This document shows, piece by piece, positions 27,782-37,049 of a DNA stretch of 64,000 nucleotides (its first letter is position 1; each line of letters begins with the position of its first letter). This DNA comes from Alistipes finegoldii DSM 17242. GTDB lineage: Bacteria > Bacteroidota > Bacteroidia > Bacteroidales > Rikenellaceae. The notes under the pieces were generated by a model. The model ran no database searches, was not told where the DNA came from, and was given only the letters and a program-made list of their open reading frames with translations. The stretch is taken from the NCBI RefSeq assembly GCF_000265365.1, contig NC_018011.1:992001-1056000 (forward strand), read 5' to 3'. Position numbers and translations under genes: made by a program.

Positions 27782-28375
27782 ATGAAACATCTCTTCCCGC
27801 TCCTGCTCTGCGCGCTGCTGCTCACCGGCGCGGCTTCGCCCCAGCGCCGCTTTCAGGTCGGCGTCCGCGGCGGCGTCACCACCACCAGCCACACCTTTTT
27901 CCCGCGTGGAAATCGGAGAAAACCGATTCCGGCCCGGTCCCGCCAAGGCGGGCTATCAGGCGGGCTTCGTCCTGCGGTTCAACCTCACCCGCCGCCTGCA
28001 CCTGCAGTCGGAGCTTAATTTCGCATTCGTCAATTACTCGATCCGCGCCGAAGGCTCCCGCGCCCGCAGCGGTTCGAAATCCCGCTGCTGCTGGGTCTCC
28101 AGTTCGGGCCCCTGCGGCTCTTCGGCGGCGCCCAGTTCCGCGTGGCCGACTCCGAGCGGGACAGCGCCCCGAAACTGCTGAAGGTGAATTTCAACGACGA
28201 CGTCGGCATCATGGGCGGCGTGGGATTCAACATCCGCAAATTCTTTTTCGACTTCCGCCTGTCTGGTTACGCCCGTTCGCACGTCTGGAACACCTTCGTC
28301 TCCGACGGCGTGTCGCAGCGGGTCAGGATCCCGCGCAACCTCGTTTACGGAGGTTCGGTCGGGTTCTTCTTCTGA
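27782..28375 (+). pseudogene. Outer membrane beta-barrel (PorT-like) gene with two frameshifts
   Basis: Three consecutive frames together give one PorT/OMP_b-brl-type protein. Part 1 from ATG 27782: signal peptide LFPLLLCALLLTGAASPQ and RRFQVGVRGGVTTTSHTFF. Part 2, shifted near 27900: VEIGENRFRPGPAKAGYQAGFVLRFNL...LQSELNFAFVNYS. Part 3, shifted near 28060: FEIPLLLGLQFGPLRLFGGAQFRVADSE and on to the terminal GGSVGFFF. No single frame spans it. Two independent shifts make a sequencing error less likely than true decay, but GC-rich runs are near both breaks. Confidence 0.85.
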
Positions 28376-28386
28376 ACAAAAAACAA

Positions 28387-28411
28387 GGGTGCGGAGACGC
28401 ACTCTTTTTTT
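28387..28411 (+). terminator. Terminator after the barrel pseudogene
   Basis: Stem GTGCG (28389-28393) / CGCAC (28398-28402) with a GAGA loop, extended by weaker pairs, followed by CTTTTTTT. Confidence 0.75.
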
Positions 28412-28425
28412 GCACAATAAATAAT

Positions 28426-28456
28426 TTTGCAAATCGTTAATTTATGCGTAACTTTG
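28426..28456 (+). promoter_or_regulatory. Promoter for bamD operon
   Basis: -33 TTTG (28426-28429), 19-bp spacer, -7 TAACTTTG (28449-28456), an almost ideal Bacteroidota promoter 30 bp before bamD. Confidence 0.8.
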
Positions 28457-28485
28457 CGCGATAAAGCGCCGTAAAAGATTTATCG

Positions 28486-29307
28486 ATGAAGCAGACTTTT
28501 TTATACGCCGTGTGCGGAGTGATCCTGATCACTGCATTTAGCGGATGCGCAGGAATCAACGCCCTGCTCAAAAGCGGACAACCCGACCTGATTTACAGCA
28601 AGGCGCTGGAGTACTACCAGAAGGAGAAGTGGTCGCGGGCCTCGACGCTCTTCGAAGGCGTCCAGCACTACTACTCCGGCACGCCCCGCGAAGACAGCAT
28701 CTCGTTCTTCAACGCCCGCTGCAAATACAAGAACCGCGATTACGACACGGCGGCGACGCTTCTCGACGATTTCCGCCGCAAGTTCGGCCGCAGCGCCTTC
28801 ATCGAGGACGCCGAAGGCATGTACGCACTCTGCTTCTACTATCTTTCGCCCGGCCCTTCGCGCGACCAGACGATGACCGGACAGGCGCTGATCGCCATCA
28901 ACGAATTCATGTCGCGTTATCCGCACAGCGAGCAGATCGAGAATTTCAAGACCATCAACACCGAGCTGACGCAGCGCCTGCACGACAAGGCCTACCTCAA
29001 CGCATACACTTATTATAAGATAGGCCGCTACAAGTCGGCCATCGTATCGCTCAAGAACGCGCTCAAGCAATACCCCGAAAGTTCGCACCGCGAGGAGATC
29101 ATGTACCTGATCGTGGACGCCAGCTACCGCTTCGCCAGCAACTCGGTCGCCGAGAAGCAGACCGACCGCTATCTGGCGATGCTCGACTCGTACCTCTCGT
29201 TCAAAGAGGAGTTCCCCGAATCGAAACATATCAAGGAGGTGGACCGCATGGCCCAGCACGCCCGCGATTATCTGGACCGCAACAAGCAAGAAGACAACAA
29301 CATATAG
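28486..29307 (+). CDS. bamD: Outer membrane assembly lipoprotein BamD
   Basis: 273-residue lipoprotein of the BAM complex, which inserts beta-barrel proteins. Lipobox FSGC (Cys about 21); TPR repeats through the mature protein (ALEYYQKEKWSRASTLFEGV, then RCKYKNRDYDTAATLLDDFRRKFG, then AYTYYKIGRYKSAIVSLKNALKQYPES). First gene of a tight row with rpoZ, coaBC and recN, an arrangement conserved in Bacteroidota. Confidence 0.93.
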   Translation: MKQTFLYAVCGVILITAFSGCAGINALLKSGQPDLIYSKALEYYQKEKWSRASTLFEGVQHYYSGTPREDSISFFNARCKYKNRDYDTAATLLDDFRRKFGRSAFIEDAEGMYALCFYYLSPGPSRDQTMTGQALIAINEFMSRYPHSEQIENFKTINTELTQRLHDKAYLNAYTYYKIGRYKSAIVSLKNALKQYPESSHREEIMYLIVDASYRFASNSVAEKQTDRYLAMLDSYLSFKEEFPESKHIKEVDRMAQHARDYLDRNKQEDNNI

Positions 29308-29309
29308 CA

Positions 29310-29636
29310 ATGGAAATCAAGAAGAACATTCCCAACAACACCATTACGCGTAAACTGGTCGATCTGGACCGGGAGACCGGCAATGTCTACGAGTCGATAA
29401 ATATCATCGCCCGCCGCGCCAACCAGATCGCAACCGAGCTGAAGACCGAGCTGAACCGCAAGCTCGCCGACTTCTCATCGCCCACGGACACCATGGAGGA
29501 GACCTTCGAGAACCGCGAGCAGATCGAGATTTCGCGCTATTACGAGCGTCTTCCCAAGCCCGCGATCATCGCCACCGAGGAGTTCCTCGACGACGAGCTT
29601 TTCTTCAAGGAGAACAAAGAGGTCAAGGAGGCGTAA
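29310..29636 (+). CDS. rpoZ: RNA polymerase omega-like subunit
   Basis: 108 residues. NTITRKLVDLDRETGNVYESINIIARRANQIATELK is the Rpb6/omega-like core of the Bacteroidota version, which aids assembly of RNA polymerase; the tail is acidic. Starts two bases after the bamD stop. Confidence 0.85.
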   Translation: MEIKKNIPNNTITRKLVDLDRETGNVYESINIIARRANQIATELKTELNRKLADFSSPTDTMEETFENREQIEISRYYERLPKPAIIATEEFLDDELFFKENKEVKEA

Positions 29637-29648
29637 CGCCCCGCCGGC

Positions 29649-30908
29649 ATGGACTCGCAGGGACACGACATACAAAGCCCCGGCGCCGGCCGCACGGTCG
29701 AAGGACTCGCGGGACGGCGCATACTGCTGGGCATTACGGGAAGCATAGCGGCCTACAAGGCGGCTGTGCTCTGTCGTTTATTGAAGTGCGCGGGCGCCGA
29801 AGTGCGCGTCGTCATGACGCCGCTGGCCAAGCAGTTCATCACGCCCCTGACGATGGCCACCCTCTCGAAAAACCCGATTCTCGTGGAATTCTTCGACCCG
29901 GAAAACGGAGCGTGGAATTCGCACGTCTCGCTCGGCGAGTGGGCCGACTGTTACCTGATAGCCCCCGCCACGGCCAATACGCTGGCCAAAATGGCCTGCG
30001 GCATCGCCGACAACCTGCTGCTGACGACCTATCTCTCGGCCCGCTGCCCGGTCGTCGTGTCGCCGGCCATGGACCTCGACATGTACGCCCATCCCGCGAC
30101 GCAGGAGAACCTGCGCCGTCTGGCCGAACGGGGCGTGCGGATCGTCCAGCCCGCCGAAGGCGAGCTGGCCAGCGGACTGACGGGCAAGGGCCGCATGGCC
30201 GAACCTGCCGACATCGCCGCCTTCGTCGGCCAACTGTTCGGCGGAGAAAATCCCGAAAAAAAAAAGAGCCTGCAAGGTAGACGCTTCGTCGTAACGGCAG
30301 GCGCCACGATCGAAGCCATCGACCCCGTGCGGTTCATATCGAACCACTCGACGGGCAAGATGGGCTACGCCATTGCGGGCGCACTGGCCGCCCGCGGCGG
30401 CGACGTGACGCTCGTCAGCGGCCGTACGGCCCTGCCGACGCCCGCCGGAGTGCAGCGCACGGACGTACTTTCTGCCGCCGAAATGTACGACGCCGCCACC
30501 GCGGCTTTCGACCGAGCCGACGGAGCCGTCATGTGCGCGGCCGTCGCGGACTACACGCCCGATACCGTTTCTGAAACGAAAATCAAAAAATGCGGCGGCG
30601 AAATGTGCATCACCCTGCGCCGCACGCGCGACATCGCCGCCGAACTGGGCGCACGCAAAGGCAGCCGCCTGCTGGTGGGCTTCGCGCTCGAAACCCACGA
30701 CGAACAGGCCAACGCCGAAGCCAAGCTCGCCAAGAAGAACTTCGACTTCATCGTCCTCAACTCGCTGCGCGACGCCGGGGCCGGATTCCGCGGCGACACC
30801 AACAAAGTCACCTTCATCGACCGCAGCGGCCGGGAGGAACTGCCCCTGATGCCGAAGTCCGAAGTCGCGGAGCGCATCGCCGATAAAATCGAATCACTGT
30901 TAAAATAG
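29649..30908 (+). CDS. coaBC: Bifunctional phosphopantothenoylcysteine decarboxylase / phosphopantothenate-cysteine ligase
   Basis: 419 residues, coenzyme A synthesis. CoaC (flavoprotein) half about 20-200: LLGITGSIAAYKAAVLCRLL, APATANTLAKMACG, SPAMDLDMY. CoaB half about 218-419: VVTAGATIEAIDPVRFISNHSTGKMG and the AAVADYTP and KxK segments. The linker between the two halves contains a run of ten A (30256-30265) coding EKKK. The first 20 residues (MDSQGHDIQSPG...) are poorly conserved and the true start may be further in. Confidence 0.95.
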   Translation: MDSQGHDIQSPGAGRTVEGLAGRRILLGITGSIAAYKAAVLCRLLKCAGAEVRVVMTPLAKQFITPLTMATLSKNPILVEFFDPENGAWNSHVSLGEWADCYLIAPATANTLAKMACGIADNLLLTTYLSARCPVVVSPAMDLDMYAHPATQENLRRLAERGVRIVQPAEGELASGLTGKGRMAEPADIAAFVGQLFGGENPEKKKSLQGRRFVVTAGATIEAIDPVRFISNHSTGKMGYAIAGALAARGGDVTLVSGRTALPTPAGVQRTDVLSAAEMYDAATAAFDRADGAVMCAAVADYTPDTVSETKIKKCGGEMCITLRRTRDIAAELGARKGSRLLVGFALETHDEQANAEAKLAKKNFDFIVLNSLRDAGAGFRGDTNKVTFIDRSGREELPLMPKSEVAERIADKIESLLK

Positions 30909-30914
30909 GCCGCC

Positions 30915-32558
30915 ATGTTACGTCGTCTATCGGTTGAGAATTACGCGCTTATCGAAAAGCTCGAAATGGAGCTGGACCCGCACCTGAACATCATCACGGG
31001 TGAGACAGGAGCCGGCAAATCCATCCTGCTCGGTGCTTTGGGCCTGCTGCTCGGAGCCAAGAACGACGGCTCGGCCATGAAAGACGCGGCGCGCAACTGC
31101 GTGGTCGAGGGTACTTTCGACCTTTCGGGCCGCGGTATGGAGTCGTTCTTCGACGAGAACGACCTCGACTATGCTCCCGAAACGCACGTTACGCGCATGA
31201 TAACCCCGGCCGGCAAGAGCCGCGCCTTCATCAACGACATTCCGGTCCAGCTCGCGCAGCTGCGCGAATTCGGCACCCGCCTGATCGACATACACTCCCA
31301 GCACCAGAACCTGATTCTCTCCTCGGAGGAGTTCCGCACCTCGGCGCTCGACACCGTGGCCGGAAACGGCGGGCTGCTCGCGCAGTACACGGCGCAGTAC
31401 GCCCGGCTTTCCGAACTGCGGCGCCAGCTCGCAGCCCTGCGCGAAGCGGCCGCCGACGGCCGCCGCGACGAGGAGTGGCTGCGTTTCCAGTGCGAAGAGC
31501 TGACCGCCGCCAACCTCCGCGAAGGCGAGCAGGCCGCGACCGAAGCGGAACTTGCCGTACTGGAAAACGCCGACCGCATCGGCGAAGTCCTCACCACGCT
31601 CCGCAACGCATTCGACGCCGACGAAACGGGGATTCTCACCCTGCTCAAAAACTCGGAAAACGACCTCGTACGCATCCGCGAACACTACCCCGCCGCCGGG
31701 GAGTACGCCGAGCGCATACACTCGGTGCTCGAAGAGCTGAAAGACATCGACAACGCCGCGGCCGCCGACTGCGAACGGATCGACGCCGACCCCGAACGGC
31801 TGGCGAAGCTCTCGGCGCGTCTCGACACCCTCTATGCGCTCCAGCAGAAGCACCGCGTCGCCTCCGAAGCCGAACTGATCGCCGCACGCGACGGTTACGC
31901 CGCCCGGCTGGCGGCCATCGTCCACGGCGACGAGGAGATCGCCGCGACCGAAAAAGCGCTGCACGAAACCGAGCAGAAAGCGGCCGCATTGGCCGACCGC
32001 CTGCACAAAGCCCGCGAAAAAGCCGCCGCAGGCTTCGCGAAACAGATCCTTGCCACGCTGACGCAACTGGGCATGCCCGACACGGTGTTCGAAGTGGCGC
32101 TGACGCCGCTCGCCGAACTGGGCCGCACGGGCCGCGACAATGTGGTTTTCCTCTTCACGGCCAACCGCAGCGCAACGCCCCAGCCCGTCGAGCGGATCGC
32201 TTCGGGCGGCGAGCTTTCCCGCGTCATGCTGGCCCTCAAAGCCCTGCTGGCCCGGTGCATGCAGCTGCCGACGGTCATCTTCGACGAAATAGACACGGGC
32301 GTTTCGGGCCGCATCGCCGACGCCATGGGAGAGATCATCGAGTCGCTCTCGGCGACGATGCAGGTCGTGGACATCACCCACCTGCCGCAGGTCGCCTCGA
32401 AAGGCTCGGCCCACTTCGTGGTCTACAAGCAGGACGGACGCACCGGCATCCGGCGTCTGACGGCCGAAGAACGCATCACCGAGATCGCCAAAATGCTCTC
32501 CGGCAGCCGGATAACCGACGCTGCAGTCGCGCAGGCCCGCATCCTGCTCGGCAAATAA
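30915..32558 (+). CDS. recN: DNA repair protein RecN
   Basis: 547-residue SMC-like ATPase for double-strand break repair. Walker A GETGAGKS near residue 30, Q-loop IHSQHQN, long central coiled coil (about 150-360), ABC signature ASGGELSRVMLA, Walker B TVIFDEIDTGVSG and the D/H-loop DITHLPQVAS. Seven bases after coaBC. Confidence 0.96.
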   Translation: MLRRLSVENYALIEKLEMELDPHLNIITGETGAGKSILLGALGLLLGAKNDGSAMKDAARNCVVEGTFDLSGRGMESFFDENDLDYAPETHVTRMITPAGKSRAFINDIPVQLAQLREFGTRLIDIHSQHQNLILSSEEFRTSALDTVAGNGGLLAQYTAQYARLSELRRQLAALREAAADGRRDEEWLRFQCEELTAANLREGEQAATEAELAVLENADRIGEVLTTLRNAFDADETGILTLLKNSENDLVRIREHYPAAGEYAERIHSVLEELKDIDNAAAADCERIDADPERLAKLSARLDTLYALQQKHRVASEAELIAARDGYAARLAAIVHGDEEIAATEKALHETEQKAAALADRLHKAREKAAAGFAKQILATLTQLGMPDTVFEVALTPLAELGRTGRDNVVFLFTANRSATPQPVERIASGGELSRVMLALKALLARCMQLPTVIFDEIDTGVSGRIADAMGEIIESLSATMQVVDITHLPQVASKGSAHFVVYKQDGRTGIRRLTAEERITEIAKMLSGSRITDAAVAQARILLGK

Positions 32559-32633
32559 CACCCCGACAAACCGCAAGCCTGCCGGAACGAATTCGCTCCG
32601 GCAAGCCCTTTTAACCCTTCATAGCATCGCACA

Positions 32634-33221
32634 ATGGACAAACTCAGCACCCTCGCCGCCGCGAACCAGCAGCGCGCCCAAGAGGTCATCCGCGACAGCG
32701 GCATCGAAAGCATCTGGCGTTCCGTGGGCGCCGAACCGCATTTGGTCGGCTCGCTCCGCACGGGACTGCTGATAACGCACCGCGACATCGACTTCCACAT
32801 CTACTCATCGCCCCTGCGCGTAGCGGACAGCTTCGCCGCCATGGCCCGGCTGGCCGAAAACAGCCGCATCCGCCGCATCGAATACGGCAACCTGCTCGAC
32901 ACGAGCGAGGAGTGCCTCGAATGGCACGCATGGTATGCCGACGCCGACGACCAGCTTTGGCAGATCGACATGATCCACATGCCGAAAGGCTCGGCCTACG
33001 ACGGCTATTTCGAACGGGTTGCCGACCGGATCGCCGCCGTGCTGACCGACCAAACGCGCGAAACCATCCTCCGGCTCAAATACGAAACTCCGGAGACCGA
33101 GAAAATCATGGGTATCGAATACTATCAGGCCGTGCTGCGCGACGGAGTCCGCACCTACGCCGAATTTGAGGCATGGCGCGCCGCAAACCCCGTCACCGGC
33201 GTGCTGGAGTGGATGCCGTGA
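32634..33221 (+). CDS. Nucleotidyltransferase-fold protein, unknown substrate
   Basis: 195 residues. The segment VGSLRTGLLITHRDIDFHIY (about 37-58) carries the GS...DxD pattern of the DNA polymerase beta/minimal nucleotidyltransferase fold, and a further acidic WQIDMIH near residue 103 could be the third metal ligand. The remainder is helical. Follows recN with a 75-bp gap. I do not know a specific function; a nucleotide transfer to an RNA, protein or drug is possible. Confidence 0.6.
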   Translation: MDKLSTLAAANQQRAQEVIRDSGIESIWRSVGAEPHLVGSLRTGLLITHRDIDFHIYSSPLRVADSFAAMARLAENSRIRRIEYGNLLDTSEECLEWHAWYADADDQLWQIDMIHMPKGSAYDGYFERVADRIAAVLTDQTRETILRLKYETPETEKIMGIEYYQAVLRDGVRTYAEFEAWRAANPVTGVLEWMP

Positions 33222-33285
33222 GCCGCCCCTCCCGGTCACGGGACCGGCAGGCGGTAACAGCCGAAGACGGCTCCCGACAACAAAA

Positions 33286-33319
33286 AAAACCGGAGACCTT
33301 GTCGGAGGTCTCCGGTTTT
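33286..33319. terminator. Bidirectional terminator between the nucleotidyltransferase gene and groEL
   Basis: Perfect 13-bp stem AAAACCGGAGACC (33286-33298) / GGTCTCCGGTTTT (33307-33319), 8-nt loop; A/T runs on both sides suit both convergent genes. Confidence 0.9.
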
Positions 33320-33336
33320 CATATGGCAACCGATGA

Positions 33337-34968
33337 TTACATCATGCCGCCCATACCGCCTGCGGGCATTGCCGGCATGGCGGGAGCGTCGGACTTCTTC
33401 TCGGCCAGCACGCACTCGGTCGTCAGGAACATCGAAGCGATCGAAGCGGCATTCTCCAGCGCGACACGCGACACCTTGGTCGGGTCGATGATACCGGCCT
33501 TCAGCAGGTCCTCGTACTTGTCGTCGCGGGCGTTGTAACCGAAGGCGTCCTTGCCCTCCTTCACCTTGCTGACGACAACCGAGCCTTCGCCGCCGGCATT
33601 GGCGACGATCTGACGCAGCGGCTCCTCGATCGCACGTTTCACGATCTGAATACCCGTCGTCTGGTCCTCGTTATCGCCCTTCATGCCTTCGAGAGCCGCC
33701 GTAGCGCGGATGTATGCCACACCGCCGCCTGGAACGATACCCTCTTCGACTGCGGCGCGGGTTGCGGCCAGCGCATCGTCCACACGGTCTTTCTTCTCTT
33801 TCATCTCCACCTCGGTAGCGGCGCCCACATACAGCACGGCGACACCTCCGGCGAGCTTGGCAAGACGCTCCTGCAGCTTCTCCTTGTCGTAGTCCGACGT
33901 GGCTTTCTCGATCGAAGCGCGGATCTGAGCCACACGGGCCGCGATCTCCTCCTTCTTGCCGGCGCCGTCCACGATCGTGGTGTTCTCCTTGTTGAGCGTC
34001 ACCTTGTCGGCCGTTCCGAGCATCGAAAGGTCGGCATCCTCGATCTTCATACCCTTATCGGTCGAGATCACGGTAGCGCCCGTCAGGATGGCGATGTCTT
34101 CGAGCATCTCCTTGCGGCGGTCGCCGAAGCCCGGAGCCTTGCAGGCCGCGATTTTCAGCGTGCCGCGCAGCTTGTTGACAACGAGCGCCGAAAGAGCCTC
34201 GCCGTCCACGTCCTCGGCGATGATCAGCAGCGAACGGCCGCTCTGAGCCACCGGTTCCAGCACGCCCATCAGCTCCTTCATCGTCGAAACCTTCTTGTCG
34301 GTAATCAGGATGTAAGGCTTTTCAAGCTGCGCCTCCATCTTTTCGGGATCGGTCATAAAGTAAGCCGAGATATAACCGCGGTCGAACTGCATGCCCTCGA
34401 CCACCTCCACGTGGGTCTCGGTGCCTTTGGCCTCCTCGACGGTGATGACGCCCTCCTTGTTCACCTTGCCCATCGCCTCGGCGATCAGCTTGCCGATCGT
34501 CTCGTCGTTGTTGGCCGAAATGGTGGCGACCTGCTCGATCTTGGCGAAGTCCGTGCCGACCTCCTGACTCTGCTTGCGCAGCGACTCCACGACCTTCAGC
34601 ACCGCCTTGTCGATACCGCGCTTCAGGTCCATCGGGTTGGCACCCGCCGTCACGTTCTTCAGACCTACGCCGATGATCGACTGGGCCAGCACCGTCGCGG
34701 TGGTCGTACCGTCACCCGCGTCATCGTTGGTCTTCGAAGCTACCTCCTTGACCATCTGGGCGCCCATGTTGGCGAAAGCGTCTTCCAGCTCCACCTCCTT
34801 GGCTACCGTCACACCGTCCTTGGTGATCTGCGGCGCACCGAATTTCTTGTCGATAATCACGTTGCGGCCTTTGGGACCGAGCGTGACCTTTACGGCGTTC
34901 GACAGCGCATCGACACCCTCCTTGAGCAGCTCGCGCGCCTCAACATTGTATTTGATATCCTTTGCCAT
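33337..34968 (-). CDS. groEL: Chaperonin GroEL (Hsp60)
   Basis: 543 residues, ATP-driven folding chamber. TLGPKGRNVIIDKKFGAP, ATP site GDGTTTATVLAQ (about 86), AKGTETHVEVVEGMQFDRGY, VEEGIVPGGG and a GGMGGMM-type C-terminal tail. Forms an operon with groES, 15 bp upstream. Confidence 0.99.
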   Translation of the reverse strand: MAKDIKYNVEARELLKEGVDALSNAVKVTLGPKGRNVIIDKKFGAPQITKDGVTVAKEVELEDAFANMGAQMVKEVASKTNDDAGDGTTTATVLAQSIIGVGLKNVTAGANPMDLKRGIDKAVLKVVESLRKQSQEVGTDFAKIEQVATISANNDETIGKLIAEAMGKVNKEGVITVEEAKGTETHVEVVEGMQFDRGYISAYFMTDPEKMEAQLEKPYILITDKKVSTMKELMGVLEPVAQSGRSLLIIAEDVDGEALSALVVNKLRGTLKIAACKAPGFGDRRKEMLEDIAILTGATVISTDKGMKIEDADLSMLGTADKVTLNKENTTIVDGAGKKEEIAARVAQIRASIEKATSDYDKEKLQERLAKLAGGVAVLYVGAATEVEMKEKKDRVDDALAATRAAVEEGIVPGGGVAYIRATAALEGMKGDNEDQTTGIQIVKRAIEEPLRQIVANAGGEGSVVVSKVKEGKDAFGYNARDDKYEDLLKAGIIDPTKVSRVALENAASIASMFLTTECVLAEKKSDAPAMPAMPAGGMGGMM

Positions 34969-34983
34969 GATGTTTTTCCTTTA

Positions 34984-35253
34984 TTAGATGATCGCTAAAA
35001 TATCACTCTGTTTCATGATCAGGTAATCGACGCCGTCGATCTGAATCTCCTGACCTGCATACTTGCCGTAAAGCACCTGATCGCCGGCCTTGACCTCCAT
35101 CTTGACCTCCGAGGTGCCGGGGCCAGCTGCGACAACTTTACCTGCCAGCGGTTTCTCCTTCGCCGTGTCGGGGATGATCAATCCGCCCGCCGTCTTCTCC
35201 TCCGCAGGATTCGGCAGAATCAGCACACGGTCCGATAATGGTTTTACATTCAT
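34984..35253 (-). CDS. groES: Co-chaperonin GroES (Hsp10)
   Basis: 89 residues, lid of the GroEL chamber. MNVKPLSDRVLILPNPAEEKTAGGLIIPDTAKEKP contains the mobile loop, and YGKYAGQEIQIDGVDYLIMKQSDILAII is the standard C-terminus. Confidence 0.99.
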   Translation of the reverse strand: MNVKPLSDRVLILPNPAEEKTAGGLIIPDTAKEKPLAGKVVAAGPGTSEVKMEVKAGDQVLYGKYAGQEIQIDGVDYLIMKQSDILAII

Positions 35254-35354
35254 AGCTTTTGTTGTTTTTGGTTTATAATGATGTATTAGTTAGCATTTGC
35301 AACCTCCTTCCCATCAATTGATGTGCCAACCGGTTTTTGGCAGATGCAGGGTGA

Positions 35355-35362
35355 CAAAGGTA
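35355..35362 (-). promoter_or_regulatory. -7 element of the groES-groEL promoter
   Basis: TACCTTTG on the - strand (35355-35362), about 100 bp before groES. I see no good -33 box at the usual distance and no CIRCE inverted repeat, so heat control may be by another route. Confidence 0.5.
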
Positions 35363-35411
35363 CATACCGGACTGTCATTTTGTCACGCGGCGCAATTTTT
35401 CGGGCGATTTT

Positions 35412-35443
35412 TTTGCACGGACCGAAAAAGTATATTACATTTG
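35412..35443 (+). promoter_or_regulatory. Promoter of tRNA-His
   Basis: -33 TTTG (35412-35415), 20-bp spacer, -7 TACATTTG (35436-35443), followed by the tRNA about 30 bp on. Confidence 0.8.
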
Positions 35444-35473
35444 CATCCCGATACGACCGGACAACGGTCACAC

Positions 35474-35548
35474 GGTGGATGTAGCTCAGTCGGTTAGAGC
35501 GTCGGATTGTGGTTCCGAAGGTCGTGGGTTCGAGCCCCATCTTCCACC
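35474..35548 (+). tRNA. tRNA-His (GTG anticodon)
   Basis: Cloverleaf readable: acceptor from G at 35475 (plus an encoded G-1 at 35474, as expected for tRNA-His), D-arm TAGCTCAGTCGGTTAGAGC, anticodon loop TTGTGGT, T-arm GTGGGTTCGAGCCCCAT, 3' strand CTTCCACC. Position 6-67 appears to be a T-T mismatch in the acceptor stem. CCA is not encoded. Likely attachment site of the element that follows. Confidence 0.93.
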
Positions 35549-35583
35549 CTTAGAAGCAGTTGAAAATCACTGCAATAAAGAGT

Positions 35584-35619
35584 AAAAACCTTGTATATCA
35601 ACGATATATAAGGTTTTTT
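35584..35619 (+). terminator. Terminator after tRNA-His
   Basis: Long A/T-rich hairpin: AAAAACCTTGTATAT (35584-35598) against ATATATAAGGTTTTTT (35604-35619), ending in a T-run. Confidence 0.8.
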
Positions 35620-35671
35620 CGTTTTTGAAACAATCGCGTAAAATGTATTCTGAAGCAGGTTTTTATGACCC

Positions 35672-35715
35672 AATTCGTGACCTATTTTATTTCGGTCAAA
35701 AATTGGTCACGAATT
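35672..35715. repeat. Inverted repeat upstream of the integrase
   Basis: Perfect 11-bp arms AATTCGTGACC (35672-35682) and GGTCACGAATT (35705-35715) with a 22-bp spacer, 84 bp before the integrase start. Candidate integrase arm site or operator. Confidence 0.65.
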
Positions 35716-35798
35716 ACACATAACGCACTGTATTGCACCGTTTTACGCCACAATATCCCTATGCTGCACACGTTTAACTATTTCAAACCCATGCAGCT

Positions 35799-37016
35799 AT
35801 GTACCAACGCACAACATTCAACGTAGTCTTTTTCTGCAAAAAGACCAAAATCTCTAAAAAAGGAAAGGCTCCTATTTATGCCCGTATCACCACATCCGGC
35901 CAAACAACAGAGATCTATACCCAATGTCAAATCGAACCGGAACGATGGAACCAGCGCCTCGAACGCTCCCTTTACAAAGGCGAAGTGGATCAGCAAATTA
36001 ACAGCATCGTCGCCAGTTATCGGGCGAATATCCTTGCGGCCTACGACCTGCTTCTCAAAGAGAATAAAACTCCGGACTGCTTTTCCATCAAACAACGACT
36101 GAGCAATGCATCCGGTTCAAGAATGTTCCTCGTCGAGTTTTCGAAATACTGCGATAAACGGCAACAGGAGGTCGGGACACGTATCACACAGGTAACTTGT
36201 AACAAATACCATCGTTTACTACGATACATGACCGAATATACCAAACAGCAATACCGGAAAGATGACCTGCCGCTGGATATGGTTTCCTATGAATATATAG
36301 ACGGCCTAAATACCTTCATGCAAACAGCCCACCAATGCAGAAACAATGGTGCCGTAAATTTACTTTGCTGTCTCAAAAATTTCATCTTATTCGCGATACG
36401 GAACGAATGGATTGAAAAAAATCCGTTTCAGTATTACAAGATGAAAATAGACAAAACAAACGTCAAGGTTCCATTGACAAAAGAAGAGCTGGACATATTG
36501 ATAAGCAAGGAAATGCCTAATGAACGGCTGGAATGTATCCGAGACGTATTTTGCTTCTGTGCATTAACGGGACTGGCCTTTACGGACGCAGACAACTTAC
36601 AAAAACGACACATTACAACGGATGACAGCGGAACAACGTGGATACATAAACCACGCGAAAAGACCTCTGTAATAAGTCGTGTGCCACTTCTACCCTACCC
36701 GCTCAAAATATTACAAAAATATGAACATAATCCTGAATTACAACTCAAAGGAAAGTTATTACCTATCCCCAGCAACCAAAAAATGAACTCGTATCTCAAG
36801 GAAATCGGAACAATATGCAACATCCATAAAAATCTGACGACGCATACAGCTCGCCACACTTTCGCCACATTGGCTATCGAATATGGCATGCCAATCGACA
36901 TCATTGCCAAAATCCTCGGGCATACAAATACGAATATGACTCGGCACTATGCAAAAATTTCAGAAGCCAATATTAGCCGGGAAATGCAAAGAATAGGAAA
37001 GGTTCTGACAGCATAG
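35799..37016 (+). CDS. int: Tyrosine recombinase (element integrase)
   Basis: 405 residues. N-terminal arm-binding domain (about 1-95, MYQRTTFNVVFFCKKTKISKKGKAPIYARITTSG), SAM-like core-binding domain (about 115-215), catalytic domain (about 225-400) with HTARHTFAT (H-x-x-R) and GHTNTNMTRHYAKI (His and nucleophile Tyr). The usual first catalytic Arg (TGLR) is replaced: here TGLAFTD. The same loss is known for IntDOT of Bacteroides conjugative transposons, so this is a family trait and not a defect. Its position beside tRNA-His marks the left end of the element. Confidence 0.93.
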   Translation: MYQRTTFNVVFFCKKTKISKKGKAPIYARITTSGQTTEIYTQCQIEPERWNQRLERSLYKGEVDQQINSIVASYRANILAAYDLLLKENKTPDCFSIKQRLSNASGSRMFLVEFSKYCDKRQQEVGTRITQVTCNKYHRLLRYMTEYTKQQYRKDDLPLDMVSYEYIDGLNTFMQTAHQCRNNGAVNLLCCLKNFILFAIRNEWIEKNPFQYYKMKIDKTNVKVPLTKEELDILISKEMPNERLECIRDVFCFCALTGLAFTDADNLQKRHITTDDSGTTWIHKPREKTSVISRVPLLPYPLKILQKYEHNPELQLKGKLLPIPSNQKMNSYLKEIGTICNIHKNLTTHTARHTFATLAIEYGMPIDIIAKILGHTNTNMTRHYAKISEANISREMQRIGKVLTA

Positions 37017-37049
37017 ACTCTTAGGGCACAGGCTCAAAAGTCCACCGAG

